Source of the DNA: Chondrus crispus
Lineage: Eukaryota > Rhodophyta > Florideophyceae > Gigartinales > Gigartinaceae
Reading direction: 5' to 3'
NCBI RefSeq assembly: GCF_000350225.1
Contig: NW_005178745.1
Location: forward strand, 263,878 to 327,877
DNA: 64,000 nt
Below the pieces are notes generated by a model. The model ran no database searches and was not told where the DNA came from. It saw only the letters and a list, made by a program, of their open reading frames with translations. Below are positions 11,955 to 22,462 of this stretch, piece after piece. A program made the position numbers and the translations under genes. Every line of letters begins with the position of its first letter. Position 1 is the stretch's first letter.

Positions 11955-14327
11955 TTACGTGTTGTATGCGAACGTCACAGCGTCGCTAAATAGGTCCCAG
12001 TCCTTGGGATGCTCTCCAACATATTTTCGCAACGCGGAAGTCAGCGTGCGGTTAAACCTCTCAACTTGGCCGTTGGCTTGCGGGTGGTATGTAGTCGTGA
12101 ACACATTGTGTATGCCGAGAATTCGACAGACGTTCTGAAAGAACCGGGCCGTGAACTGTGTTCCATTGTCGGACTGTAGCTTGACCGGCGGTTCGTACAC
12201 GAATACCCAATGGTGTACGAAGGCTTGTGCGATATGCGCAGCTGATATCTTCTTCAACGGTACGGTTCGTACCAGTTTCGAGTATCGGTCGCTGATCACG
12301 AGAATATACCGATTTCCTCGTTTAGTTGTAATTAGCTCGCCCAGGATGTCGATGGCGACAAACTCCAGCGGAGCTTTGGGCGTGAACAGCTTCATTTCCT
12401 TCGTGTTTCTTCTTAACTTCACCCTTTCCCGCGCGCATGCGGCGCAATTCTTCGCGACTGCGTAGCAGTCTAGGGCCATCGTAGGCCAATAAAAATATCT
12501 TCTCAATGTCTTGTAAAGTTTCCTGCCTCCCGGGTGGCCTGCCAATTTTGCGTAGTGGCTCAACCCTAGGACGCGGTCCTTTAACGATTGTGGTATCACC
12601 ACTTGTACAAACTCCGCCGCGGTACGGCATAGAGTTCCTTCGAGTTCCTCGGTCTCCGTGCTGAACGTTCTCACCTTTCCGGCCTCCATTTCTTCCTTGA
12701 TGCGGATGCAGAAGGGGTCCACGGTCTGCTCGCGAATGAGCTCCTCCGGAGTGACAGCTTGGAATTGATCGAGGCGATCAGGGGCGGTCCCCCCCTCAAG
12801 AGCGAAGATGTCGTCTAACGCGTCAAAACTGTCCTCTTCCTCCACTGTTCCCTCGGCCGGTTCGGCCATAAAGCATGGAATTTCGTCGTCGATTTCGTCG
12901 ACGGTTTCTCCAGCGGTCCGTAATCTTGACAGGGCATCAGCTTGGCTGCTAGCCTTGCCCTTCTTGTACTGGATTTCGAAATCAAATTCCGTGAGGCGAA
13001 GCCTCCATCGGATTAATCTCCCGCTGGGGTCGGTTACGTTCATCAACCACCTCAATGAAGCATGGTCGGTATGCACAATGAAGTGCTCGCCATATAGATA
13101 TGGCCTTAGAGTCTGTACGGCCCAAATTACCGCTAGGCATTCTTTTTCTGATACACAATAGTTTCTCTCGGCTGCGGCTGACGTTCTTGAAAAGAACCCG
13201 ATGGGTTTACGTTGCGCATCCGGATGCGTTTGAAATAATTCAGCGCCGATTTGATAGTCGCTTGCATCGGTGTCTACCGAGTAGGGTAGGTCCTTCTTCG
13301 GCAGCACCAACACCGGCGGTGCCAAGATGGCGTCCTTGAGCTTATGAAAAGCTTTTTTGCACGGTTCGTCGAATCCTTCCAACTGGACCGGTTGTCCCTT
13401 CTTCAATAGTTGATTGAGCGGATGCGCGATTTTGGCGTAATGTGGGACAAACCTGCGGTAGACGTTGCAGAGTCCCAAGAAGCTCCTGAGCTGGGTCTGC
13501 GTTTGAGGGTACCTCACTTGTTCCAGTGCGGCGGTTCGCGCGGCGTCAACTTCCAATGTACCTGGCCGAACGACGTGGCCCAGGTACGTGATCTTTTCGA
13601 CGAAAAATTCGCACTTGCGAAGCTTGAGCTTCACACCTGCCTTCTCCAATACAGAAAGTATTTCATCCACGTGCACGATGTGCTCATCCCACGACTTGCT
13701 GAAGATGATGATATCATCAAGATATACCAGACAGCATTTCCAGCCGAACGGAGAGAGCAGGATATCCATAGCTCTCTGAAACGTCGCTGGCGCATTGGTA
13801 AGCCCGAAGGGCATTCTTGAAAAACGGTAGAGATCTGAGTGACACGAAAAAGCTGTCTTGTCGCGGTCCGCTTCCGGAATGGGCATTTGCCAATACCCTG
13901 AAATCGCGTCCAACGCAGAAAAGACCTTGGTGTCCCCCAACGAGTCCAGACACCCATCCATGCGCGGCAAAGGGTACGTGTCCTTCACCGTTACCGCGTT
14001 TAACCTGCGATAGTCGACACAAAAGCGCATCGATCCGTCCGGCTTGGGCACTAATAAAACGGGCGACGCCCATTCTGACTGCGCCGGCTCGATGACTACT
14101 GCTTCTAACATCTTCTGTACTTCTGCGTCCTCGACCTCCCGAGCCTTTGGACCGGCTCGGTAGGGAGCTTGTGCGATTGGCCTTGTATCCGGGGCCAGTT
14201 CATTCCGGTGGACCGTGGTGTTGATTTCACCAAGGGTCCCATCCCATATGCGGGAATATTTTTTTAGCATCCGACGGAATCTTTCGCGCAGCCGGTCCGG
14301 CACGTGGCTCAGGTCGAGCTCCTCCAC
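11955..14327 (-). CDS. reverse transcriptase-RNase H-integrase of element B
   Basis: 790-codon open frame. The RT has PDGSMRFCVDYRRLN near residues 96-110 and the catalytic YLDD at 202-205. RNase H follows (about 350-450) with DTDAS and HTDH. The integrase zinc finger uses H591, H598, C628 and C631. The catalytic triad is D660, D720 and E756, with exactly 35 residues between the last two (D,D35E). All key residues are present, so this stretch would encode working domains. The upstream protease frame differs, with a break between 14327 and 14397, although in element C the same domains are one frame. The lesion is therefore specific to this copy. Confidence 0.93.
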   Translation of the reverse strand: MEELDLSHVPDRLRERFRRMLKKYSRIWDGTLGEINTTVHRNELAPDTRPIAQAPYRAGPKAREVEDAEVQKMLEAVVIEPAQSEWASPVLLVPKPDGSMRFCVDYRRLNAVTVKDTYPLPRMDGCLDSLGDTKVFSALDAISGYWQMPIPEADRDKTAFSCHSDLYRFSRMPFGLTNAPATFQRAMDILLSPFGWKCCLVYLDDIIIFSKSWDEHIVHVDEILSVLEKAGVKLKLRKCEFFVEKITYLGHVVRPGTLEVDAARTAALEQVRYPQTQTQLRSFLGLCNVYRRFVPHYAKIAHPLNQLLKKGQPVQLEGFDEPCKKAFHKLKDAILAPPVLVLPKKDLPYSVDTDASDYQIGAELFQTHPDAQRKPIGFFSRTSAAAERNYCVSEKECLAVIWAVQTLRPYLYGEHFIVHTDHASLRWLMNVTDPSGRLIRWRLRLTEFDFEIQYKKGKASSQADALSRLRTAGETVDEIDDEIPCFMAEPAEGTVEEEDSFDALDDIFALEGGTAPDRLDQFQAVTPEELIREQTVDPFCIRIKEEMEAGKVRTFSTETEELEGTLCRTAAEFVQVVIPQSLKDRVLGLSHYAKLAGHPGGRKLYKTLRRYFYWPTMALDCYAVAKNCAACARERVKLRRNTKEMKLFTPKAPLEFVAIDILGELITTKRGNRYILVISDRYSKLVRTVPLKKISAAHIAQAFVHHWVFVYEPPVKLQSDNGTQFTARFFQNVCRILGIHNVFTTTYHPQANGQVERFNRTLTSALRKYVGEHPKDWDLFSDAVTFAYNT

Positions 14328-14396
14328 GTCCGGCGGGGGAGGCTCAATCCGCCACTCCGGCTTCGTAGTTGCCGTCGCGGAGAGCCCTTCCTCCCG

Positions 14397-15788
14397 TTAC
14401 CCTTGCTGGCCCTCGCAATCTTGTTCCGACGGTTCGCATCTTCTCTCGCCCGTAGGCGGCGGGGTAGAATTAGTGAATTTTTCCTCATCCCTTCCTTGAA
14501 TTCCAAGTACCTCACCAATGGTGGTATTGCTCTTGAGTACGGCCCTCGGGTGCGGTAGTAGTTCCGCCACCACTTGGCCTTTTTGAACCCTGACAGGGTA
14601 ATTCCTAAAATTTGCAACAAGCAATCTAAAAGGTTTGTCAGGCTCAGCTTGAACTACACCGTTGGTGCTTACCAATCCGTGCTTGTCGTATAGGGGCGCG
14701 TAGGGTTGAACAACGACCAACCCAGTCCTCTTCGAGGTGCATTCAACCATGCGTTGTGTCCCTGGCTCAATGGTCGTGTCTCTTGCCACCTTCACCATGG
14801 CGGAAACTCGCTCCCCTTTTGAATCAGTCTCGCCCTCTCCAGGGACCAAATGCTTCTTCAATTTTCTCGCCGAGAATCGCCGTACGATCGGAACCTCCGA
14901 GAAATCTGCCAACTCAACTGTCCTCTTTCGTGGGTAGATAGCCTCCACGAACCTATCGCAATAGTCAGCCCATAGAATTAGGGGGACTGCGAGTTTTTCA
15001 CAAACTATGAATTCAACTGAAGCCACGAAACGTCCAGGTCTCACAGGCATTTTGAGTGTACCTAGAGTTCGGAGTAGCTTGTTATTTTCATCGCCGATGT
15101 CTTGGGTCGGTTCGAAGGACACAAGAGTTTCCATTCCTGCGGGAAGCTCGGATCTCCGGATGAGATTAGGTCCCGCGCCAGTGTCCAACACGGACAGTAC
15201 ACGGCTCATCAATCCCACCGTTGGTTCAATGTCCGCGAAGACTTTGTAGTTTTTCCTCGCAAGGACCAAAATCTTCTCGGGACATTCCCCGCGCTTGACT
15301 CTGTACCAGGGGCATCGGACTTGCTCCAGCGGATCGTCCTTGCCTCTTCGCAGAATCTTCTTGACCCCAATGGGTCCTTTCGGGTTATCGATGATTCCAA
15401 CTGTCTCCTCGTCGTCGACTGCCTCCTTCGCTAAAAGCGGGGAACGAAACCGGGTCCCGGACATGGTTCGCCGGACGCATGTCTCTCCTTTCGAATTTTT
15501 TGAGATTCCCCCCCTTAGTTTTCCTGTCGCTGCGGATTTCTTCTCCAGTCCGACGACGGCCCCGCTGCCGGCCTTCCTGATGTCCGGTTCGAACCTTCGG
15601 CAGAGGCGCTCGGTGTGTTCGCCGCCTGCGATTCGAACCATTGTTTTACCTTCAGGTAACTTGTCGACGGAATTCCCAACCTCTCCATCGGGGAGAGCAT
15701 CTCGTAGTTCTTCAGAACTCGGTGCATCTCTCGGAACGAGAGCAAACACGTAGGCGCTCCGTGCCCCTTCTCGTAGCAATGGTAGCAT
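14397..15788 (-). CDS. aspartic protease region of element B pol
   Basis: 463-codon frame overlapping the end of gag by about 270 bp in the -1 frame, the usual arrangement for frameshift expression of Pol. The retroviral-type aspartic protease signature LDTGAGPNL lies at residues 201-209 (active Asp 202), with a hydrophobic strand AVPLILWADYCDRF further on that fits the domain's second half. About 190 residues precede the signature and appear poorly conserved among A, B and D. The frame ends at 14397, about 70 bp before RT opens in another frame. Confidence 0.85.
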   Translation of the reverse strand: MLPLLREGARSAYVFALVPRDAPSSEELRDALPDGEVGNSVDKLPEGKTMVRIAGGEHTERLCRRFEPDIRKAGSGAVVGLEKKSAATGKLRGGISKNSKGETCVRRTMSGTRFRSPLLAKEAVDDEETVGIIDNPKGPIGVKKILRRGKDDPLEQVRCPWYRVKRGECPEKILVLARKNYKVFADIEPTVGLMSRVLSVLDTGAGPNLIRRSELPAGMETLVSFEPTQDIGDENNKLLRTLGTLKMPVRPGRFVASVEFIVCEKLAVPLILWADYCDRFVEAIYPRKRTVELADFSEVPIVRRFSARKLKKHLVPGEGETDSKGERVSAMVKVARDTTIEPGTQRMVECTSKRTGLVVVQPYAPLYDKHGLVSTNGVVQAEPDKPFRLLVANFRNYPVRVQKGQVVAELLPHPRAVLKSNTTIGEVLGIQGRDEEKFTNSTPPPTGERRCEPSEQDCEGQQG

Positions 15789-17799
15789 ACGAGGCCATGC
15801 TTCTTCGGAGGGTACGGCGACCTTGGCGGTCCTCGGGCCGTCGGCCGGCCCGTCCAGCCCGGTCTTCTGAAGGCCGTACCCTTGTCTTCCATCGGAGTCC
15901 TTGGCGCTGGCGTGTGTCCGCGCCCTCGAAACGCTAACACGGGATCCACGGCCTCTGTATACGAGTCCGTCGTATACGTAGGCGTCTGTAGCGTATACAT
16001 CCCACTAGCCCCGTGCTCCTCGTCTCCATATTCCTCGGAGGGGCCATAAAAATTGCCCTCGGCGACCAGGGCTCCTGCGTATCCATTTTCTTCCTGATCA
16101 ACCGTACTAGGTCCTCTGGACGCAGACAGTGAGTCGGCCAAGTGGACAGCGCCGCCGGTTTTTCGCGTGGGGTGCGAAGGCTTCTGCTTCCCCCCCGTCC
16201 TTAGCGTCGCTGGCGATTGGATGGTGACTCTCCTAGTCTTCCTCTCCTTGGCGCGGCTCGCCGCGCCATGCGCCTTTGCGTAATTAATTAGTTTCAAAAA
16301 CGAAACGTCCCGATTGTCTTGTCGGTATTGAGATACCATCGGCTTGATACTCGAATCGAGTCCTTCAATAAACATTGTCATCTGTTCTTCCATCGAATAT
16401 ACGTTTCCACATCGATTGCTCGCGTCCGTCAGACGGATATAAAATTCCATCTCGTCTTCAGACGGTAGCTGCTGTACTTCCCGTAAGGCGAGTACGGCTT
16501 GGCGGATTGCCTCATCGGTGGCGAAGCTTCGCAATAGCCACTGCACGGCCTCCGGCCAGACGGATATTTTCCCATGGTGGGACCCCGCCGTTTGTGACAC
16601 CGAAGTATACTGTCTCAGGGCGATTCCGCCGAGGAACTCCGGTAGCAAGCGGATCGCTTGGCCTTCGTTCATCTCCTGGGTGTCGAATTCTTGGACTATC
16701 TTAGCTAAAAAATCTAGAACCAATACGCCATCGTCTCCTGTGAACGTATTGTCTCTCTTCACCTTAGGTGGTATGTCTCTTCTGATCTTTCGCACGGCGG
16801 TCCGCCGCCTGCCGGACAAACGTGTCTGCGGGTTCCGTAGGCGGTACGTCCTGTACGAAAGCGACTTCTTGAAGAGGTGGTTGGTCGGATTTAATTCCTC
16901 CAACCCCTTCCATCGCGGTCCGCGCCGCGTCGCGATGTCTTCTGGCTCCGCTTCTTGGTCTCTCCGCGAGGCGGACGAAGTGACGCCGCCTCTTTTGGAG
17001 TTCTTCTTATTTGACGAAATTCTATTCCCTTCTGTCGATCTTCGGTCGGAATTTCTTGAATTGTTCGACGAGCCGTCGTCACCATTTTTTCTGAAACATT
17101 CGACTCCGAATTTGAGTCGCAATTTTCGCGGTCGTCACTACAGTGACTTTTCTTCTTCTTTCGGCCCTTGGCCGACTTGGGGTTCCTCCACTTGGAATCC
17201 CGGTTTCGGACTGACTTGTCCTTCTTCGTTGGACTGTCGGTTTCTTCTCCGTCGGAGAGCGATCCCGCGTCCAAACTTGGTTCGGCCCGGCCCGCAGCTT
17301 GCTCAAGGTCCTTGAGTTGCCGCGAAGCGCGGTAGAACCGGTCGTCGATGCTGTTCCTTGTCTTGGCCAGCGTTTCCAGGGCCGGATTCGCGTCTCGCCG
17401 CGCTTCTTTCGCGGCTAGCTTTAGCGAATCCAGCACTTCTGGATCTCGGCCCGGGGACGCATCGGTGCCTAAATTCTCAACGAGAACCACACGGGCTGTC
17501 AGCTCTTCAAGCGCAGCATGGAACTCGGATTTTAGCAACTCCTGTTGCTTTTGAAAAATACCCCGAAGTTCGTCGAGCTTGTTGTTCGTCTCCTGACGAA
17601 TCTCCTCGCTCAATTTTTCGAACTTCTCTTCCAGGCCGTTCTTCTCAACGGCCGTCCCCGAAGGGGACGCTTCTGCAACTGGATCAGCAGCCGAATTTCC
17701 TTGGCTTCGCGTACGAGGTCCACGCGGAATCCTCGACTCTTGAGCTGATCCAGCCCTTCTGACCCTAGGACCGACGTCCTTGGGTTGGCTTGATGCCAT
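15515..17799 (-). pseudogene. gag of element B, one frameshift
   Basis: Starts at the ATG near 17799 (MASSQPKDVGPRVRR). The N-terminal part is charged and coiled-coil-like (to about 17090). The frame is then lost at a run of six A residues on the coding strand (plus strand T run near 17085-17090) and resumes in the overlapping frame to 15515. Comparison with gag of D fixes the break there. The capsid domain lies near 16300-16850. A CCHC zinc knuckle of pattern C-x2-C-x4-H-x4-C (CYHCYEKGHGAPTC) sits near 15740-15785. A single-base indel would explain the break; a programmed shift is less likely because the codon phase does not fit a classical slippery heptamer. Confidence 0.85.
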
Positions 17800-17869
17800 G
17801 GTCCGCTCTTAATAAACGAGACCTATCGAACTAATTTACCTATTTCCGACTTCCGTGTTCAGTACCAGA

Positions 17870-17887
17870 TTCTAGGTCGGGACACCA
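17870..17887 (-). other. primer-binding-like site of element B
   Basis: On the minus strand it reads TGGTGTCCCGACCTAGAA, four bases inside the 5' LTR. It is homologous to the sites of A, C and D. Confidence 0.72.
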
Positions 17888-17891
17888 CTTA

Positions 17892-19030
17892 TGTAGTGCA
17901 ATGTGCCTGTCAGGCCGGAACCACCGTCCAACGGTCCAACGACAACACAACCAACAAACAACAACCAGCAAGAGTTGCCGACGGCACAGCCCTACGGAGT
18001 GTCCGATTCTCCCTTTCCCTTTAAGTGGGTTTGCGGCCCACAGTAGCTCAAGTCCCTGAAAGGGGAGGGCAAAAGGAAGAGGCCCGCCCCGGGACGAATG
18101 GTGGTAGAGTCTTGTACAGGCAGTCGCTCGGCGAGTTCGGGGTGGTAATTAGGAAGCCGGGCCCGATGGGTCGTAAATCCAATGCTCGCGGAGCACCTGT
18201 TACACCTTATACCCTTGATAAGGTCTTCGACGGGGGCGTCGCAACGCAGCCCGTCGGAAATTAGCAAACACGTAGCAGCGCTACACCTCCGTACTGCCCG
18301 ATGGCAAAGTACCGACACCGGAACGGTCGCAACCTGTATCCGATGGAACCAACACTGTCCGGTATACACTGCAGGACCTTCGAGGGAAACGTCGTTGCAA
18401 CAGCCTCCGTCGGTGAACGTAAACAAGTAGCAGCGCTACACCCACGTGTCGCCCGATGGTCAAGACACCTACACCGGTCCGGTCGCAACCAAAGCCGATG
18501 GCACCAACAACAAACAAAAGAACCAACACAAGAGCGCGATGACTCCAGTCGTAACAATGCGGATCGCAATCAGGCACTGTGGAACCGACACAAGATGAGG
18601 GAATAGAAATAGAAATAGAAATAGAGATAGAAATAGAAAAGGATAGGTGAAATAAAGGAAAAGGAAAGGGAACCCCCCAGCGCAAAGGATAACGTAATCT
18701 GTGGTAAAAGGGAGCGTCTTGGGAAAGACGGACTTCGACCAAGGCGATATTCAACTCTGGCAACTCGGGTTACCTTTACTGACTTGGTCGTCAGAGGGCT
18801 AAGGTATATATCGCGCCGCCGGAGCCACTACAGTGGCTCGCGGCGCTAGATCCTAGATCTAATCTAGTGTCAGCAAAATTAATGCCAACTAATTAACTAA
18901 ATAAAATAAAATAATTAAAAATTAAAACTGTGCAGTTATTCACACGTGTGTCCCCCCACCCGGACTACTTTTCATATCCAAATATTTTCCCTTCTTTTCA
19001 CCCCCCTTTTCAGGTGCGTATTGCACTACA
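17892..19030 (-). repeat. 5' LTR of element B
   Basis: Same ends and internal layout as 3818-4950, about 99 percent identical by eye. The right flank at 19031 continues LTR E after the 5-bp duplication. Confidence 0.92.
18805..18839 (-). promoter_or_regulatory. TATA box and adjoining inverted repeat in B 5' LTR
   Basis: TATATA at 18805-18810 is the only clear TATA-like core in the LTR. Next to it, at 18822-18839, is GAGCCACT-AC-AGTGGCTC, a perfect 8-bp-arm inverted repeat upstream on the transcribed strand. The same pair is kept in LTRs B (3') and partly in D, so it is a plausible core promoter with a regulator site. Confidence 0.5.
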
Positions 19031-19390
19031 ATGCCATCGGCGTCGGTTGCGACCGAACCGGTGTAGGTGTTTCGAGCCATCGGGCAACACAGTTGACGTA
19101 GCGCTGCTACTTTCATTTCATCCCGTCGGGCTGCGTTGCGACGCCCCCGTCGAAGGCCTTGTCGCGTTACAAGGTGTCGAAGACGCTCAACGAGCATTGG
19201 CCTTACAACCCAATGGAACTGGGGTACCCTACGTACAGGCCCGTCCCCACACTCGTCGAGCAATTCTCTTCGCAAGTCTCTACACCGATCCCGGGCCGGG
19301 CTGTTCCTCTGTGCCCTCCATTCAGGGATCTGAGCTACTACGAGTCGCAAGCTCGTTTAAACGGAGAAGGGAGAGTCGGACGCTCCGTAG
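19031..19390 (+). repeat. LTR E, second piece
   Basis: Begins with the duplicated target of B (ATGCC) and continues the plus-oriented LTR: the CGGTTGCGACCGAACCGG unit, CAGTTGACGTAGCGCTGCTAC, then GAGAGTCGGACGCTCCGTAG. It stops at 19390, where CGTAG (19386-19390) is the left target duplication of element C. Confidence 0.8.
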
Positions 19391-19821
19391 TGTGGCATAA
19401 CGCCGGTTCAAGATTAGATTAAGATTAGATCAATACGAGCCACACACGCGCACACGTGTACCCACACGTGTACGGGCCGCGCAAGTGGGCATGCACACAC
19501 GTGTACTACACGTGTACGAGGCGCGCATACCTACGAGCACACGTGTACCCACACGTGTACTGTCAGCACGGGACGGCCGGCGCTGACTACAGTAGCTCTA
19601 CAGTACAGTCCGTACTGCACTGTACCCAGCGCTGCTCCGGGGCGTGGAGGCGTAGATCGGTCCGCGCGTACGCTCGTCCCCGACCGTCCCGCTCTACCGC
19701 GCTACCGGGGCCCGCTTCCCTGTCTCGTTAGCTGTGTGTTCTCCCCGTCTTCCCGCCCCTCGTACGGGGTCTACGTCGAGTTAAGTATACACCCCTCTCT
19801 GTTGGGGGGTGTTATACTACA
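19391..19821 (+). repeat. 5' LTR of element C (431 bp, shorter than its partner)
   Basis: TG...CA ends (TGTGGCATAAC to TTATACTACA). It aligns with the 3' LTR but lacks a 221-bp block that the 3' copy has at 43774-43994. That block holds the only TATA-like element, so this LTR probably has no core promoter. Confidence 0.88.
19452..19558 (+). promoter_or_regulatory. cluster of six ACACGTGT motifs in C LTR
   Basis: The palindrome ACACGTGT (core CACGTG, the E-box/G-box that bHLH and bZIP proteins bind in other eukaryotes) occurs at 19452, 19464, 19497, 19508, 19539 and 19551. The cluster is repeated with small changes in the 3' LTR (about 43599-43710). Six copies in 107 bp far exceeds chance, so an enhancer role is likely, though the binding factor is unknown. 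Confidence 0.55.
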
Positions 19822-19822
19822 G

Positions 19823-19840
19823 TGGTCTCCCGACCTAGAA
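19823..19840 (+). other. primer-binding-like site of element C
   Basis: TGGTCTCCCGACCTAGAA, one base inside the LTR. It is the consensus of the sites in A, B and D although the C LTR is unrelated to theirs. Confidence 0.75.
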
Positions 19841-19900
19841 CACCCCGGAGTACGTTCTCCGAGAAGACCTCTTAGGCCCTCCGCGTCCGAACGCGTTGAG

Positions 19901-22462
19901 ATGAGCCAGGAGTACGAGCGCTCGATCCGCTCCGAAACGGCGGATCCGAGTCCGGACGCTGTGCGATCCCCATCCGTCCCGTCGGGCGACGGCGACGCAG
20001 GTCCTCGTGACCGCGAACCGTCTCTCGGATCCTCTGAGGAAAGAGCGGCGGCGATGTTCGAACGCATAGCCGAATACATCGAGGAAGTCCGTACTTCCCT
20101 TCGGATCGATGTATCGGACCATGTATACACTCGATGTATGGCCGAACTCCGCTCCCTGCGTGAAGGGAGGTTCGATAGAGTGACGCAGTCCTTAGAGAAT
20201 CTCCGAGCACTGATCGACGAGTTACACTCGCGGATAGTGCTCGTCGAAGACTCGCGTCTCGTATCGCCCGGACCGTCCGGGCAAGGTCTTCCCGAGGGGC
20301 CGACCCCTACGAGACGGCCTGAGGACCGATCCTCCCCGTCCGCGGAACAGTTGGGTGCGTTCGCGCACCTCTCCGACGAGGTCAACGCCACGCGTCGGCG
20401 TGCTCGTGACATGGAACGGACCATGGCCGCAAGGCTGCCCGGTGCCCCCATGAGAGGGCCCGGTGGTACCGTACCTCCGAGCGCCGTCGCTCCGGACCGT
20501 TGGGGACCGGCTGGTGCCGACACTAGCCGAACCGCGGAAGGCAACCGCCTTCCCACAGGCGCGAATTACGCGTCTGAGACCCAAGCACTGCCGCCTATCC
20601 CCGGAAGTAGGCGGCACATGGAACGCGTATCGTATCGCGACGACCCTGACCGTGGAGGAGCCGCCCGCGGATCCGGAGTACCGATGTTCTCCGTCGATCC
20701 CCGCTGGGGCGGCTACCCGCCGGCGAACTACGCCGAGCATCCAGGTCCGGTAGACGTTTGTACGCTACCCGTCACCCCCTTCGGCACGCTGGGTCCCACC
20801 GAACCCGGACTCGAGCCGGTACATACAATGGTCCAAGAGTTCAGCGCCGTCGCTGACTATCGTATGTACCGGCTGGATAACACCTCGAGGCTCGTTACCT
20901 CGGGTGACGCGGGACGGATCGCGAAGTACGTTCAACGCTGCCGTGGGATCCGACCTACGATGAGGAGCTTTGACGGTACGGACCCGATCCAGCTCCTACC
21001 GATCTTGAAGGATGTCCGGATAACCTTCAACTCGCAACACCTTACCGAAGGTGTTGCGGTACGAGTCCTCGCGCACTTCCTAGAGCGCGACGCGGAGCGC
21101 CTGTATACGAGTTATACAATGCGTGGCCTCCGCGCCGGCCAGCTGCACGACGACGTGAGCTGGCCGGGGCTCGTGAACCAGTTCCTGAAACGCTACCTAA
21201 CCGACGACGTGTTAGGTGAAGCGTACGACGCTGTCGCGACGGCGCGACAGCAATCTCATGAAACGGAGAGCACGTTCTCGGACCGGCTCAAAACTGCCGC
21301 GTTCCGGTGCACGGCAGTGTTCTCCGAACAGTCCCTCGCGCACTACTTCGTGCGGAGACTCGCTCCTGCGACCCGTGCCGCAGTCTCCGAGACTGTTCAG
21401 AGGCTCCCAAGCCGCCAGAAGACCGATCTTCCAACCATCCGCCGTATCCCCACGGCGGAAGGCACGACGTACCGCGCTCGGCGCTGTTTACCCCTGCCGG
21501 ATACGAAACCGGCAGGGAGGGCTGGCAGGACTACGAAGTCCGCCGCAACAAGTCCGCCCGCCTCGACCCTCCACATCGGGGAGGATGAGTGGCAGGCCGA
21601 CCCTGTCCTCATTACGCAGGGAGGAGGACCCGCGGGGGGACGACCCCCCTCACCGATGTCGACAGGAACGACATCGGGTTACGCCACCGCCTTCGCGGCC
21701 ACTCCAAGAGTGGCAAGGGGTACGGACCCCCGGGTCGCAGGACTCGACATCTCGAGTCGAGATGCAGGAGCCGAAGCCCCTCGCGTACCCCTCCTCACCG
21801 ATGAGGAGGCGCGTCACGCGGCGACCTTCGCCTCAACGGATGGCAGCGCGTACGTGTGCTGGCTATGCCGTACCTACGGACACGCCATGTACGCGTGCCC
21901 GTTCCTGTCGCCGGAACAACGGATGTTACCGGCGTACAGGAACTATCGCTACCAGATGGAGACGCGCCCCGGAGCGCGTAATCTCCTCCGGCAATCGGTC
22001 GGCGAGGGCCGTCCCCCGCGTCAAGGTTTCCCGAATCGTTCGGGTGGAGGCGCACGCTTCGGCCCGCGCGGAGGCGGGTATCGTCGTAACGAACTCGATC
22101 GTCGTGATCGACCGGAATACCGCCCGTCGGACACAAGGAATCCCCGTCAAGGAGGGAGAGGGGACCGCTCTCGGTTACCCCAACAGGTACAAAACGCGAT
22201 CATGTACCTGCAAGATTGGGTAGAAGATCCGTATCCTCTACCCCCGGAGGGGCGCGAAGGGGACCCGACTCGCCTCGTCCCTATCCTGCGACGACCGGAC
22301 ATCGCAGGTCAAGTACAGGAGGTACCCAAATACTTCGCTGATGTCGCGCGGCCGCAGTGGGGGGGTCGTCCCGACCCACGCCGCCAAGGACCAGAAGAAG
22401 ACCCGGCCACCGATTGCCAGGAAGGTAGCTCAGATAGCACCGGTAGTTCGAAAAAAGGGTAA
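19901..22462 (+). CDS. gag of element C
   Basis: 853-residue frame from the first ATG after the leader (MSQEYERSIRSE). The frame is open upstream into the LTR, but no better ATG precedes it. Order: an acidic N-terminal region with a helical, coiled-coil-like stretch at about residues 60-130, a disordered Pro/Gly segment, the capsid (about 300-490, with MRSFDGTDPIQLLPIL and the following helices), a disordered linker, and one CCHC zinc knuckle CWLCRTYGHAMYAC at 21857-21898 (C-x2-C-x4-H-x4-C). The tail is Arg/Gly-rich, typical of nucleocapsids. It appears intact. Pol opens 147 bp later in another frame. Confidence 0.87.
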   Translation: MSQEYERSIRSETADPSPDAVRSPSVPSGDGDAGPRDREPSLGSSEERAAAMFERIAEYIEEVRTSLRIDVSDHVYTRCMAELRSLREGRFDRVTQSLENLRALIDELHSRIVLVEDSRLVSPGPSGQGLPEGPTPTRRPEDRSSPSAEQLGAFAHLSDEVNATRRRARDMERTMAARLPGAPMRGPGGTVPPSAVAPDRWGPAGADTSRTAEGNRLPTGANYASETQALPPIPGSRRHMERVSYRDDPDRGGAARGSGVPMFSVDPRWGGYPPANYAEHPGPVDVCTLPVTPFGTLGPTEPGLEPVHTMVQEFSAVADYRMYRLDNTSRLVTSGDAGRIAKYVQRCRGIRPTMRSFDGTDPIQLLPILKDVRITFNSQHLTEGVAVRVLAHFLERDAERLYTSYTMRGLRAGQLHDDVSWPGLVNQFLKRYLTDDVLGEAYDAVATARQQSHETESTFSDRLKTAAFRCTAVFSEQSLAHYFVRRLAPATRAAVSETVQRLPSRQKTDLPTIRRIPTAEGTTYRARRCLPLPDTKPAGRAGRTTKSAATSPPASTLHIGEDEWQADPVLITQGGGPAGGRPPSPMSTGTTSGYATAFAATPRVARGTDPRVAGLDISSRDAGAEAPRVPLLTDEEARHAATFASTDGSAYVCWLCRTYGHAMYACPFLSPEQRMLPAYRNYRYQMETRPGARNLLRQSVGEGRPPRQGFPNRSGGGARFGPRGGGYRRNELDRRDRPEYRPSDTRNPRQGGRGDRSRLPQQVQNAIMYLQDWVEDPYPLPPEGREGDPTRLVPILRRPDIAGQVQEVPKYFADVARPQWGGRPDPRRQGPEEDPATDCQEGSSDSTGSSKKG

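Larger units (their letters stand above)
3818..19030 (-). mobile_element. Ty3/gypsy chromovirus B, 15.2 kb, nested in LTR E
   Basis: Both ends carry LTRs of about 1.13 kb in the same orientation (3818-4950 and 17892-19030). By eye they differ at about 13 bases and one 6-bp microsatellite step, so this is a recent insertion. The flanks are GTGCC (3813-3817) and ATGCC (19031-19035), a 5-bp target duplication with one mismatch, and LTR E is continuous once B is removed. Reading right to left: PBS, gag, protease, RT-RNase H-integrase, chromodomain, then about 6 kb before a purine tract and the 3' LTR. The extra 6 kb makes it about twice the usual chromovirus length. Gag is frameshifted and pol has a stop near 11955, so this copy is probably not autonomous. 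Confidence 0.9.
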
